From assembly GCF_020176955.2 (NCBI RefSeq), contig NZ_JAIUCZ020000017.1:78166-142165 (forward strand): a stretch of DNA of 64,000 nucleotides, in the 5' to 3' direction. The first letter of the stretch is position 1; each line of letters starts with the position of its first letter. Position numbers and translations under genes: made by a program. The notes beneath the pieces are model-generated. The model had not been told where the DNA came from. It made no database searches and saw only the letters and a program-made list of their open reading frames with translations. Source of the DNA: Nocardia sp. alder85J. GTDB taxonomy: Bacteria > Actinomycetota > Actinomycetes > Mycobacteriales > Mycobacteriaceae. This document shows, in pieces, positions 15,836-26,372 of this stretch.

Positions 15836-17023
15836 TTACACCCGGCTCGCGGCGATCGTGGTGCGGGCCAGCTCGTCGATCAGGCCGCGAACATCCGCGG
15901 GGGTGGACAGGTCGTGGCGGTGCAGCACCAGTTCGCGGCCGGCCAGCAGGGCGTGCCGGGCGGCCGTCGCGTCGGGCAGCGTGTCGAGGTCGGTGAGATG
16001 CGCGTAGCCGATGATCCGGCGGATCAGCTCCGCACCGGCGAAGCCGAGCGAGTCCGCCCAGACCCGGCGCAGGAACCGATCCCGATAGGCGTCGTCGAAG
16101 AAGGTGTCGGCCCGCTGCGGCCACAACCGGCGGAATTCCACGTCGAAGGCGTCCCAGCTGCGGGCCAGCTGCTCGCCGTGGTCGCCGGCCGTGCCGAGCA
16201 CCCGGGCCCGGGATTCGGCGGCCACCAGATTTCCCCAGTACGACCCGAGGTCGAAGCCGATCGGGCCGACGTAGGAGAACTCCGGATCGAACACCCGGAC
16301 CACCTCGGCGCCGGCCCGGCTGCCGACCATGATGCTGCCGGTGTGCAGGTCGCCGTGCAGCAGCGCCTGCGCCCCGGACATGAACAGGTGGCGCAGGTCG
16401 GCGATCTCGGTGCGCAGCGCCGCGTCGGCGCGGTAGGCGGCGGCCAGATCGGACAGGTCCGGATGCCAGTGGTTGTGTTCGTGCTCCAGATAGGGTTCGG
16501 AGAGGACCACGTCCTCGGTGATCTTGCACAGTTCCGGATTCACCGACTCCGCCAGCAGCGCTTTACGTTCCGCCGACGCCATGCCGAAATCGCTGGTGGC
16601 GAAGGACAATCGGGCCACGAACACGCCGATGGCGGTGGAGACGCCACCGTAGCCGCCGCCGGAGTCGAGCACCGTCCGCAGCACCCGCAGATCCGACATG
16701 TCCTCCATGACCAGGACGTAGTCGACGGGGTCGTAACCGTGGACCACCGGGATGATCTCCGGCGCCACGGCCGCCACCGCGCGATAGGCGCGGGCCTCGG
16801 CATCGGCGCGCGACGGGCTCAGCGGCCAGGACGGCCCGGCGACCCGCACCCAGGGCAGCGCCTGCTTCACCGCGAGGCTCCAGCCGGCGCCGCTGGCGAT
16901 GAACACCCGGTTCAGATTGCCGTCGGACACCTCGTGCACCACGACCGCGCCGGCTCCGTCCCAGTGCCCGCGCTCGGCCAGATAGCCGGGGATGTCGGCG
17001 GTTTCGAGAATACGGTGGCTCAT
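15836..17023 (-). CDS. mtnK: S-methyl-5-thioribose kinase
   Basis: Cytosolic kinase of 395 residues that phosphorylates methylthioribose at C1, a step of the methionine salvage pathway. It has the choline-kinase-like fold of MtnK: catalytic loop LLHGDLHTGSIMV, metal-binding FDPEFSYVGPIGFDLGSYWGN, and the lid region EHNHWHPDL. The N-terminal VVHEVSDGNLNRVFI glycine-rich strand and AVKQALPWVR lysine fit the ATP site. It overlaps the permease gene by ATGA, so it is the last gene of a four-gene unit with an importer. No mtnA (isomerase) is within the window. Confidence 0.9.
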   Translation of the reverse strand: MSHRILETADIPGYLAERGHWDGAGAVVVHEVSDGNLNRVFIASGAGWSLAVKQALPWVRVAGPSWPLSPSRADAEARAYRAVAAVAPEIIPVVHGYDPVDYVLVMEDMSDLRVLRTVLDSGGGYGGVSTAIGVFVARLSFATSDFGMASAERKALLAESVNPELCKITEDVVLSEPYLEHEHNHWHPDLSDLAAAYRADAALRTEIADLRHLFMSGAQALLHGDLHTGSIMVGSRAGAEVVRVFDPEFSYVGPIGFDLGSYWGNLVAAESRARVLGTAGDHGEQLARSWDAFDVEFRRLWPQRADTFFDDAYRDRFLRRVWADSLGFAGAELIRRIIGYAHLTDLDTLPDATAARHALLAGRELVLHRHDLSTPADVRGLIDELARTTIAASRV

Positions 17024-18051
17024 GAGCGTCTTCCTCGCGACAGGGTGAAACTGAACACCAGCGCGATGATCAGCACCGCGCCCTCGACGACATCCTGGGT
17101 GTAGTAGGGCAATCCGGCGATGGTCAGCCCCGAGGAGATGATGCCGATCAGCACCGCACCCAGCGCGGTACCCCAGGCGTTCGGCTTGCCGCGGCCCAGT
17201 ACCGAGGTGCCGACCAGCGCGACCGCCACCGCCTCCAGCAGCTGCGAGGTACCCGCGGACACATCGCCCTGCCCGATCCGCGCGGCCAGGATCAGCCCGC
17301 CGACCGAGGCCAGCACCCCGGACAGCACATAGGCCAGTGACCGGTACACACCCACCCGGATACCGGCCAGCCGGGCCGCCTTCGGATTGGCGCCGATCGC
17401 GTACAGCACGCGCCCCCACCGGGTCCGGGCCAGGAAGATCCAGGCCGCCACGGTCAGCACCAGGAAGATCAGCACCGAAATCGGGATTCCGGCGACACTG
17501 CCCCGATCGATCTTCAGGAATCCGGCGGTGAACTTGCCGGGCGCCGTCCGCCCGCCGGACAGCGTCATCCCCGGGGAGATCGACTGCCCGTCCACCACGA
17601 TGAGTTTCAGGCCCTGGATGACGAACATGGTGCCGAGGGTGGCCAGCATGTCCGGCACCTTCAGCACCACGATCAGCAGCGCGTTACCCAGCCCGGCCAG
17701 CACCCCCGCGGCCAGCACCACCAGGATCGCGACCGCGCCGACCTGGTTGTAGACCACCATCATCTTCGCCGCCACCGACACCGCGAGCCCGGCGACCGCG
17801 CCGACCGACATGTCGATGCCGCCGACGGCCAGCGTCACCGTGACGCCGAGACCGAGCAGGGCGGCGACCGACACGTAGCGCAGGATGTCCAGCAGCGTGG
17901 CCGAATTGCGGAAGGCCGGTTCGCTGGCGCTGAAATAGGCGAACAGCGCCAGCGTCACCACGATGAAGCCGTACTTGATGACCAGGTCGCGCATCCGGCC
18001 CGGCGCCGGTGCGGCGGTGGTCGGGGGTGCGGTGGTCTCGGTGGCGGTCAT
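17020..18051 (-). CDS. Sugar-type ABC importer permease (RbsC-like), probable methylthioribose uptake
   Basis: 343-residue membrane permease of the RbsC/BPD_transp_2 family with about eight to ten hydrophobic segments and the family signatures LAVGGIDMSVGAVAGLA, PDMLATLGTMF and GRVLYAIGANPKAARLAGI. I chose the ATG giving MTATETTAPP; the frame is open 57 bases further upstream. It overlaps mtnK by four bases and follows the ATPase gene by 64 bases. The operon with a dedicated methylthioribose kinase is the reason for proposing methylthioribose as substrate; the sequence alone only says pentose-like sugar. Confidence 0.88.
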   Translation of the reverse strand: MTATETTAPPTTAAPAPGRMRDLVIKYGFIVVTLALFAYFSASEPAFRNSATLLDILRYVSVAALLGLGVTVTLAVGGIDMSVGAVAGLAVSVAAKMMVVYNQVGAVAILVVLAAGVLAGLGNALLIVVLKVPDMLATLGTMFVIQGLKLIVVDGQSISPGMTLSGGRTAPGKFTAGFLKIDRGSVAGIPISVLIFLVLTVAAWIFLARTRWGRVLYAIGANPKAARLAGIRVGVYRSLAYVLSGVLASVGGLILAARIGQGDVSAGTSQLLEAVAVALVGTSVLGRGKPNAWGTALGAVLIGIISSGLTIAGLPYYTQDVVEGAVLIIALVFSFTLSRGRRS

Positions 18052-18115
18052 CGTGGCGCTTTCGGGTGGATTACGGTTGGTTGCACGGATCCTGCTGTAC
18101 AGCAGCACTTCTCAC

Positions 18116-19870
<1,755 letters not shown>

Positions 19871-19883
19871 CGGAGCAGGCGCA

Positions 19884-20975
19884 TCAGTAGGAGACGACCG
19901 GGATCCAGTTCGCCGCGCTCACCTGGGCCAGGTTCAGCTCGGGCAGCGCCTTGCGCAACTGGTCCATGTTCGCGATCTTCTTGGACACCAGCAGATCCCG
20001 GGTGATGGCCACCGCGGGGAACTCGACCGACTTCTTGTTCAGCTGGCCCGCCAGTTGCAGTGCGGCGGTGCGCACCACGGCCGCGCCGACCGCGGACGGG
20101 TCGGTGCCGGCGGTGGCCACCCAGGGGCTGTTGTCGGCGGTGATGATCTGGATGTCGGCATTGGACACGTCGGCGCCGACCACCTTCACCGAGGCGTCCA
20201 GGTGCTTGTTCTGCACCGCGAGCGTGGCGCCCTTGGCCAGTTCGTCGTAGGGGGCGAAGATGCCCTTGACCTCGGGATGCTGGGTGAGCGCGGCATTGAC
20301 CAGCGGCACGTTGTCGGTGACGGTGGAGTCGGTGACCTTGCCGACCTTGAACGCCTCGGTCCAGCCCTCGCCAGCCTTGGTCTGCTGCCACACGGTGTCG
20401 CGGCGGTCCAGCGGCGCGAAGCCGGCCACGTTCACATAGCCGATCGGCACGTTCTTGCCGACCGCCGACTCCAGCGCGCCGAGCGCCGCCTTCGCGATGT
20501 CGGCATCGCTCTGCGTGGTGGTGATCACCTTCGGGTTGGTGGTGTCGACGTCGTAGCTCACCACGGTGATGCCCTTGGCCACGGCCTGATCGATCAGCGG
20601 CTCGATGGTGGCCGGGAAGCCGTGGTCGACGATGATCGCGCTCGCGCCGGAGTTGATCGCCTGCGAGAAGTCGGTGGCCTGCTTGGCATTGTCGGACTGG
20701 GCGTCGTAGACGGCCAGGTCGATGCCGAGCGCCTTGGCCTGCGCCTTGGCGCCGTTGCCCCACTGCTCGAAGTAGTCGCCGGCGCCGCTCTGGCGGACCA
20801 GCGCGACCGTCACCGCACCCTTGTCGAAGGGGGCGGGCTTCGGGCCGGTGGCCTGGCCGACGGACGGGCTGCTGCCCGTGGAGCTGCTCGAAGTGGTGTC
20901 GGACTGCGAGCAACCGGTGGCCAGCAGGGCGCAGGACAGCACGGCAGCGGCGGCGACCGCGGTGAAACGGGGCAT
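19884..20975 (-). CDS. Sugar-type ABC importer substrate-binding lipoprotein
   Basis: 363-residue periplasmic-binding protein of the ribose-binding family (Peripla_BP_4). Signal peptide with lipobox LATGC and lipidated Cys22, then a Ser/Thr-rich tether and the two-lobe fold starting VTVALVRQSGAGDYFEQWGNG. The segments SGASAIIVDHG, VVSYDVDTTNP and VKVVGADVSNADIQII are family hallmarks. First gene of the importer-mtnK unit. Upstream palindromes at 21145-21168 may be its operator. Confidence 0.9.
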   Translation of the reverse strand: MPRFTAVAAAAVLSCALLATGCSQSDTTSSSSTGSSPSVGQATGPKPAPFDKGAVTVALVRQSGAGDYFEQWGNGAKAQAKALGIDLAVYDAQSDNAKQATDFSQAINSGASAIIVDHGFPATIEPLIDQAVAKGITVVSYDVDTTNPKVITTTQSDADIAKAALGALESAVGKNVPIGYVNVAGFAPLDRRDTVWQQTKAGEGWTEAFKVGKVTDSTVTDNVPLVNAALTQHPEVKGIFAPYDELAKGATLAVQNKHLDASVKVVGADVSNADIQIITADNSPWVATAGTDPSAVGAAVVRTAALQLAGQLNKKSVEFPAVAITRDLLVSKKIANMDQLRKALPELNLAQVSAANWIPVVSY

Positions 20976-21144
20976 GGTGGGGCTCCAGCGGAGAGAGGAG
21001 AAGCTGCGGCACGACGAGACCGCAGGCGGGGCGGGCGACGGCCGACCCGGGATGGGATTGCGAGGTCGATCAGGGCCGGCGACAGCCGGCCGTGGTCATC
21101 TGTAGCAAGTCCACGTACAGCCGACGCGTCAACAAAAGCGCAGA

Positions 21145-21168
21145 CACAATTGTGATCTTGCCTGGCAA
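21145..21168. promoter_or_regulatory. Adjacent palindromes upstream of the sugar importer operon
   Basis: CACAATTGTG (21145-21154) is a perfect 10-base palindrome and TTGCCTGGCAA (21158-21168) a perfect 11-base one, centres 13.5 bases apart, 170 bases upstream of the binding-protein gene. A third palindrome, TGGGATGATCCCA, lies at 21211-21223 nearer the divergent Moco gene. They look like dimer-repressor sites; no regulator gene is adjacent. Confidence 0.4.
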
Positions 21169-21241
21169 ACTGGACAGACGTCAAAGTTACCCGGCTCTCG
21201 TCCCAAGATATGGGATGATCCCAGGTGTACGCTGGCTCGGC

Positions 21242-21847
21242 GTGATCGTCACCCGAGGTTTCCGCAGTCGCGGCACCGACCGCGACCCGCGCCTGCCACC
21301 GGGGCAGTACGACGCCCGGCAGTCGTGGCCGGTGCTGTCCGCGGAGGTCACCCCCGACCTGGCCACGGCCGACTGGACCCTGCACATCGAGGGCCTGGTC
21401 ACCACCGAACGCACCTGGAGCTGGGACGAGGCCCACGCCCTGCCGCGCTCGGAATATCGCGGCGACATCCACTGTGTCACCGGCTGGTCCCGGTTCGGCA
21501 CCTGGTTCGCCGGTGTCGAGCTCGACGAATTCCTCACCGCCGCAGACCCGTTGCCGCAGGCGACGCACGTGCTGGCCACCTCGCACACCGGCTACACCAC
21601 CAATCTGCCACTGGCGGAGGTGTGTTCCGGCCGCGCCTGGATCGTCTGGGAATCCGACGGCCTGCCGCTGACCCCCGAACACGGCGGCCCGGCCCGGCTG
21701 CTGGTGCCCGGCCGGTACTTCTGGAAGAGCGCCAAATGGATTGCCGGACTGCGGTTGCTCGACCACGACGAACCCGGATTCTGGGAACGCAACGGCTACC
21801 ACAACGCGGGCGATCCGTGGCGCGAGGAGCGCTATGCCGGCGACTGA
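21242..21847 (+). CDS. Sulfite-oxidase-fold molybdopterin oxidoreductase
   Basis: About 201-residue protein with only the Moco domain of the sulfite oxidase family. The Moco-binding cysteine is in DIHCVTGWSRFGTWFAGV; HGGPARLLVPGRYFWKSAKWI is the conserved C-terminal part. No signal peptide and no dimerisation domain. I chose the GTG giving MIVTRGFRSRG because relatives start there and because an upstream ATG (21215) lies inside a palindrome. The gene overlaps the next one by 14 bases, implying that the two proteins act as a pair. Substrate unknown. Confidence 0.85.
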   Translation: MIVTRGFRSRGTDRDPRLPPGQYDARQSWPVLSAEVTPDLATADWTLHIEGLVTTERTWSWDEAHALPRSEYRGDIHCVTGWSRFGTWFAGVELDEFLTAADPLPQATHVLATSHTGYTTNLPLAEVCSGRAWIVWESDGLPLTPEHGGPARLLVPGRYFWKSAKWIAGLRLLDHDEPGFWERNGYHNAGDPWREERYAGD

Positions 21848-22559
21848 CACCTTCAAGGTCCCCGCGCGACTGGTACCCAGCAATCGCGCGGCCGCCGCAT
21901 TCCGCCCGGCCACCCTGATCGACATCCGCCGCGAGACCCCGGCGATGTCGACCTTCCGCTTCGCTGTACCGGACTGGCCCGGGCACCGCCCCGGCCAGCA
22001 CGTCATGATGCGGCTCACCGCCCCCGACGGCTACACCGCACAGCGCCACTACTCCCTGGCCTCCCCGCCCGGCGACACCGGACACCTGGAACTCACCGTC
22101 GATCACGTATCCGGCGGCGAGGTCTCCGGCCATCTGCACACCACCGCGAAACCCGGTGACACGGTGGAGATCAAAGGCCCGCTGGGCGGCTTCTTCGCCT
22201 GGCCCGGCGACCGCCCCGCCCTGCTGCTGGGCGGCGGCTCCGGCGTCGTACCGCTGATGTCGATGCTGCGCCACCACCGCACTCTCGACCTGAAAGTTCC
22301 GCTGCACCTTGTTGTTTCGGTAAGAGATCGCGAAAGCCTGCCCTACGCGAGCGAATTCGGCCCCGAGACGACCGTGGTCCTCAGCCGCACCGAGGGACGC
22401 CTGCACGCCGGCCAGCTCGCCGCACCGCTGTCCCACCCGCCCGACGGCGGCTGGGAGGCGTACGTGTGCGGCAGCAACGGTTTCGCCGAACACGCCTCCC
22501 GCCTGCTGGTGACCGGCGGCCAGCCGCGCGACCGTATCCGCATCGAACGTTTCGGCTAG
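21834..22559 (+). CDS. Flavin reductase of the ferredoxin-NADP reductase fold, partner of the Moco protein
   Basis: 241 residues with an FAD-binding barrel (RHYSLASPPGD, the RxYS motif; GEVSGHLHTTAKPGD) and a pyridine-nucleotide domain (LLLGGGSGVVPLMSMLRHH; YVCGSNGFAEH). There is no 2Fe-2S domain at the C-terminus. It most likely feeds electrons from NAD(P)H to, or takes them from, the overlapping Moco oxidoreductase. Start is the ATG inside the end of the previous gene. Convergent with the HIU hydrolase gene 10 bases on. Confidence 0.88.
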   Translation: MPATDTFKVPARLVPSNRAAAAFRPATLIDIRRETPAMSTFRFAVPDWPGHRPGQHVMMRLTAPDGYTAQRHYSLASPPGDTGHLELTVDHVSGGEVSGHLHTTAKPGDTVEIKGPLGGFFAWPGDRPALLLGGGSGVVPLMSMLRHHRTLDLKVPLHLVVSVRDRESLPYASEFGPETTVVLSRTEGRLHAGQLAAPLSHPPDGGWEAYVCGSNGFAEHASRLLVTGGQPRDRIRIERFG

Positions 22560-22569
22560 CCGGCCTGCC

Positions 22570-22890
22570 TCAGCTCCCCCGATAGGTGGAATAGGCGAAG
22601 GGGGACAGCAGCAGTGGCACATGGTGGTGCCGGTCGTCGGCCACGGTGAAGGCGATGGTGACCTCCGGGTAGAAGGCCGGGGTGCGCTGTGCGGCGAAGT
22701 AGGCGCCGGTGTCGAAGCGCAGGCGGTAGACGCCCGGGACGAGTCCGGCGCCGAGGGCTGCGACGCGGCCGTCGGCGTCGGTGGTTGCGGTGACCAATTC
22801 CGTTGTCCGCGAATCGAACAGGGTCACCGCGACACCGGCCGCGGGCACCCCCCGCACGGCATCGAGGACGTGGGTGCTCACCGTGCTCAT
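22570..22890 (-). CDS. uraH: 5-hydroxyisourate hydrolase
   Basis: Transthyretin-like enzyme of 106 residues that opens the ring of 5-hydroxyisourate, the product of urate oxidation. Active-site features are STHVLD near the N-terminus, the arginine-bearing strand GVYRLRF and the diagnostic C-terminal YRGS. Cytosolic tetramer in relatives. It overlaps the OHCU decarboxylase gene by ATGA, giving a two-gene unit for the steps after urate oxidase. Urate oxidase itself is not next to it or anywhere in the window. Confidence 0.95.
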   Translation of the reverse strand: MSTVSTHVLDAVRGVPAAGVAVTLFDSRTTELVTATTDADGRVAALGAGLVPGVYRLRFDTGAYFAAQRTPAFYPEVTIAFTVADDRHHHVPLLLSPFAYSTYRGS

Positions 22891-23402
22891 CGCGACTCCC
22901 CGGGGTCGGCGCCGAACAGGCGGCGCAGGCGGATGCGGTTGATCTGGGCCAGTTCTCCGCGCACGATACGGCGTTCGGTGGCCGGGTCGTTGCGCAGCCG
23001 GGTCAGCAGGATCTCGAGCAGTTCGCTCCCCGATCGGCCGGTCGCGCGCACCAGGTAGACGTGGCCGAAAGTGGCCTCGTATTCGCGATTCCAGGCGGCG
23101 AGGGCGGCCAGGACATCATGGTCGGCGGCGGTGACGCCGGCCTGCTCCCGGCGCGCGGAGGCGTCACCCGAACGGGTTCCGATGCGCGGATGCCCGGCCA
23201 GCGCCTTGTCCAGCTCGTTCTCCGGCAGCTCGGCCAGTGCCGCGTCGGCCGCGGCGAATACCGCCTCGACGCTGGCGTAGGGGCGGCGCGCGGCCACCGC
23301 GCGGGCCCAGGCCGGCGACGAGCAACATGTCAGCAGCAATTCGATCGCCACCGGTTCCGGCATCGCGCCGAACTCCTCGAGAGCGATCACATCGGGGGTC
23401 AT
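22887..23402 (-). CDS. uraD: OHCU decarboxylase
   Basis: 171-residue 2-oxo-4-hydroxy-4-carboxy-5-ureidoimidazoline decarboxylase, giving S-allantoin. The catalytic region GHPRIGTRSGDASARREQAG and the C-terminal LTRLRNDPATERRIVRGELAQINRIRL are conserved. The usual FGFPFIV near the active site reads FGHVYLV, a mild variation. I start at MTPDVIALEEFG; upstream codons are not family-like. It lies divergent to the MobA-like gene and overlaps uraH by four bases. Confidence 0.93.
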   Translation of the reverse strand: MTPDVIALEEFGAMPEPVAIELLLTCCSSPAWARAVAARRPYASVEAVFAAADAALAELPENELDKALAGHPRIGTRSGDASARREQAGVTAADHDVLAALAAWNREYEATFGHVYLVRATGRSGSELLEILLTRLRNDPATERRIVRGELAQINRIRLRRLFGADPGESR

Positions 23403-23480
23403 TCGACCCAGCTTCGACCATCCCCGGCGGTGGTGCCACTCGGACAGCAAAGATCACCGATCTGGACTACCCTCGCCGCC

Positions 23481-24107
23481 ATGACCCTCGGACGCTGCGA
23501 CGGCATCGTACTCGCCGCCGGCGCGGGCACGCGGTACGGGCGGCCCAAAGCGCTGGCGGCCGACGGCGACTGGCTGCGATCGGCGGTGGCCGCACTGCGC
23601 GGCGGCGGCTGCGCCGAGGTGGTCGTGGTACTGGGCGCCACGGGTCCGGCACGGCCGGTGGTGAACGGCGGGTGGCGGATAAGCGAACAACCCGCAATTG
23701 ACCTGCCCGCGGCAGCGCGCTCGGTCTGGGCAGCGGACTGGGCGACCGGATTGTCGGCCTCGCTGCGGGCCGGGCTCGGCGCACTCACCGCCGAGTCCGG
23801 CGCTCCGGCCGCCGAATACGCGGCGATCATGCCCGTCGACACCCCGGATGTGGGCCCCGCCGTGGTCGCCCGGGTGCTGGCCGCCGCCCGCGCCGCCGAC
23901 AGCGGCCTGGCACGTGCGGTCTTCGACGACGCGCCCGGCCATCCCGTGGTCATAGCGCATAAACATTGGACCGGCGTGATCGATTCCGCACGAGGAGATT
24001 CGGGCGCACGCACCTTTCTGGACAAAAGACCGGATATGGTGGCCGTCACGTGCGACGATTTGGCGACGGGACGTGACCACGACTACCCGCACAATCGTGC
24101 ACGCTGA
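23481..24107 (+). CDS. MobA-like nucleotidyltransferase for the molybdenum cofactor
   Basis: 208-residue protein with the NTP-transferase signature VLAAGAGTRYGRPKAL and the aspartate-containing MPVDTPDVGP motif, as in MocA/MobA-like enzymes that attach CMP or GMP to molybdopterin. Molybdenum hydroxylases such as XdhAB need the cytosine dinucleotide form or plain cofactor, so a MocA-like job fits the setting. It is followed at 13 bases by xdhC. Which nucleotide is used cannot be told from the sequence. Confidence 0.85.
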   Translation: MTLGRCDGIVLAAGAGTRYGRPKALAADGDWLRSAVAALRGGGCAEVVVVLGATGPARPVVNGGWRISEQPAIDLPAAARSVWAADWATGLSASLRAGLGALTAESGAPAAEYAAIMPVDTPDVGPAVVARVLAAARAADSGLARAVFDDAPGHPVVIAHKHWTGVIDSARGDSGARTFLDKRPDMVAVTCDDLATGRDHDYPHNRAR

Positions 24108-24120
24108 TCGGGAGCCTGTG

Positions 24121-25104
24121 ATGCGCGACATTCTCGAAGATCTGATGCGAGTGTGGCAGAGCGGCCGAATCGGCGGGCTGGCGACACTGGTCCGGACATT
24201 CGGTTCGTCACCGCTGCCGGTGGGCTCGTCGATGCTGCTGGATCCCGACGGCGGGGTGCACGGCTCGGTGTCCGACGGCTGCTACGAGGGCGCGGTCCTG
24301 GAGGCGGCGCGGCTGGCCGCGGCCACGGGACGGCGGGAGTTACGCCGGTTCGATCCGAGTTCCGGGCTGGAGGTCGGCACCGACTGCGGCACCATCGACG
24401 TCTTCGTGGAACCGTTCTCCCGCGGGCACTTCCCCGAGTTCCCGACCGTCGCCCAGGAGATCTTCGCGCACAAGCCGGTCACCGTGTTCACCGTGGTGTG
24501 GCACACCGATCCGGAGGTGATCGGCCAGCATCTGGTCACCGAGCGCAAGCACAACACCGAACTGGTGTCGCTGCCCGAATCCGATATCTTCGTGCGCTCC
24601 TACACCGCGCCGCCGCGCATGATCATCTTCGGCGCCAACCCGTTCGCGGCCGCGATCACCGTCCAGGCCCGACTACTCGGCTACCGGGTCACCGTGTGCG
24701 ACGCGCGCGAGGCGTTCGTGTCACCACAGTCGTTCCCGGGGGCGGAGGTGGTCGTCGAATGGCCGCACCGCTATCTGAACACCGAGGCGGCCGCGGGCCG
24801 CATCGACAAGTCCACCGCACTCGTCCTGGTCTCGCAGGACCCCAAATTCGAGATTCCGGTGCTGACCGTCGCCCTGCGGCTGCACGACTTCGGCTACCTG
24901 GGCGCCCTCGGCTCCCGCACCGCGCATCTGCACCGCATCGAGGCGTTGCAGGCCGGCGGCTTCGACGACGCCACCCTCGGCCGGCTCTGTGCCCCGGCCG
25001 GTCTGGAACTCGGGGCCCACACCCCGATGGAGACCGCGATCGCCGTCGCCGCCCAGATGCTCGTGGTGCGTTCCCGCACCACGACCACCATGGCCGCCGC
25101 CTGA
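24121..25104 (+). CDS. xdhC: XdhC/CoxI-type molybdenum hydroxylase maturation factor
   Basis: 327-residue protein with the N-terminal CoxI domain (GGLATLVRTFGSSPLPVGSSM, DGCYEGAVLEAA) and the C-terminal Rossmann XdhC domain (PPRMIIFGANPFAAAI; VLVSQDPKFEIPVL; YLGALGSRTAH). XdhC binds the Moco, helps sulfurate it and inserts it into the apoenzyme. The conserved CoxI GGCVE reads DGCYE, keeping the cysteine. Start is the ATG at MRDILEDL. It presumably matures XdhAB, whose genes lie 10 kb away. Confidence 0.92.
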   Translation: MRDILEDLMRVWQSGRIGGLATLVRTFGSSPLPVGSSMLLDPDGGVHGSVSDGCYEGAVLEAARLAAATGRRELRRFDPSSGLEVGTDCGTIDVFVEPFSRGHFPEFPTVAQEIFAHKPVTVFTVVWHTDPEVIGQHLVTERKHNTELVSLPESDIFVRSYTAPPRMIIFGANPFAAAITVQARLLGYRVTVCDAREAFVSPQSFPGAEVVVEWPHRYLNTEAAAGRIDKSTALVLVSQDPKFEIPVLTVALRLHDFGYLGALGSRTAHLHRIEALQAGGFDDATLGRLCAPAGLELGAHTPMETAIAVAAQMLVVRSRTTTTMAAA

Positions 25105-25108
25105 ATCA

Positions 25109-25141
25109 GCCGCACCCCGTGCGTGCAACCCGAGGTGCGGC
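25109..25141. terminator. Hairpin between convergent xdhC and the NMT1 binding-protein gene
   Basis: Eight-base perfect stem GCCGCACC / GGTGCGGC with a 17-base loop in the 49-base gap between two convergent genes. May serve both. Confidence 0.5.
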
Positions 25142-25153
25142 CGTCCCAGGGGC

Positions 25154-26260
25154 TCAGCTCTTCAGCTCCGGATGCTCGGCGTACACCTCCTTCAGCACCG
25201 ACAGGTCGAACAGCTGATCGGCCTTGATGCTGATCTTCGCCTTGCCGAGGGCCTCGATGTTCTGCGCGACCAGCTGATCACTGATGGTGAACAACCCGTT
25301 GGCCTTGGTGTCGGCGGAGACGACCAGATCGTTCTGCGCCTTGGCCTCCAGGGTCTGCTCCCCGGCCTCCAGATGCTGATCCTTGCCGTACACCTCGACG
25401 GCCAGCCGGGCCGATTCCGCCGGGGTGGCGACCGCGTCCTTCCAGCCCTTGATCTCCGCGACGAGGAACGCCTTCAGCTTGTCGCGCTCCTTGTCGATGG
25501 TCTCCTGCCGGACCGTCAGCGTCTCCGCGACCAACGGCAGCCCGTAGTCGGCGAACAGGAAGTTGGCGTTCTGGAAACCCTTGGCGGCCAGCGTGATCGG
25601 CTCGTTGGTCACATAGCTGACCCAGCCGTCGACCTCGCCGCTGGCCAGCGGTGTCGGATCGTACTGCGCCGGAACGATGGTGACATCGCTGGGGGTCAGG
25701 CCGTTGGCCGCCAGCAGCGCGCCGAACACCAGCTGGTTGCCGTCCTGCACACCGATCTTGCGGCCCTTCATGTCCTGCGGCGTCTTGATCGGTTTGGCGG
25801 CCGAGCTGACGATGCAGAACGGGTTCTTCTGGTAGGTGGTGGCCACGATCTTGGCCGGCAGGCCCTCCAACACCGCGGGCGCGGTCAGCATCGGCGCCGA
25901 CATACCCAGCCAGACCTTCTTGGTGTCCAGACCGGCCTCGACGGTGGTGCCCGCCGCGCCGCCGGCGATCAGGTCGACCTTCCCGAATCCGGCGTCCTTG
26001 TAGTAGCCCTTGCTGTCGGCGAAGAACTCACCGGCGAATTCGATGTTCTTCAGCCAGGACAACTGGATCGCCACCGTGCCGAACTTCGAGCCGTCGGAGG
26101 AGGTGCCCCCGCCGCCGCTCGAGCTGGACGAACTCCCGCATGCCGCCAGCACCGCGGCGCCACCTGCGGCGACGCCGGCGAATGCCGAGAAACGAAGGAA
26201 GGACCGACGGTCCAGGGGGGAGAACTTCTGGGCCGGCAAGGGGCCTGTCACGCGAGTCAT
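25154..26260 (-). CDS. NMT1/SsuA-type ABC importer substrate-binding lipoprotein
   Basis: 368 residues. Tat-type signal (RRSFLRF, 18-24) followed by lipobox LAACG with Cys41 and a Ser/Gly tether. The mature part is of the NMT1/THI5-like family (IQLSWLKNIEFAGEFFADSKGYYKDAGF; GEVDGWVSYVTNEP), whose members bind sulfonates, nitrate-like anions, thiamine precursors or nucleobases. With two permeases and an ATPase it forms a complete importer. Lying directly after the purine genes, a purine or ureide substrate is possible but unproven. Long AT-richer leader upstream (26261-26372). Confidence 0.9.
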   Translation of the reverse strand: MTRVTGPLPAQKFSPLDRRSFLRFSAFAGVAAGGAAVLAACGSSSSSSGGGGTSSDGSKFGTVAIQLSWLKNIEFAGEFFADSKGYYKDAGFGKVDLIAGGAAGTTVEAGLDTKKVWLGMSAPMLTAPAVLEGLPAKIVATTYQKNPFCIVSSAAKPIKTPQDMKGRKIGVQDGNQLVFGALLAANGLTPSDVTIVPAQYDPTPLASGEVDGWVSYVTNEPITLAAKGFQNANFLFADYGLPLVAETLTVRQETIDKERDKLKAFLVAEIKGWKDAVATPAESARLAVEVYGKDQHLEAGEQTLEAKAQNDLVVSADTKANGLFTISDQLVAQNIEALGKAKISIKADQLFDLSVLKEVYAEHPELKS

Positions 26261-26372
26261 GTCGGAAATGTAAGGTGTTTCGATTTCGGATACTTTGCTT
26301 TCGGCGCAGCACGTGTGTACGCCACGTAAATGCATTGTGTGCCACGTGTAAAAATGTGTGCCGCAAGTAAAC

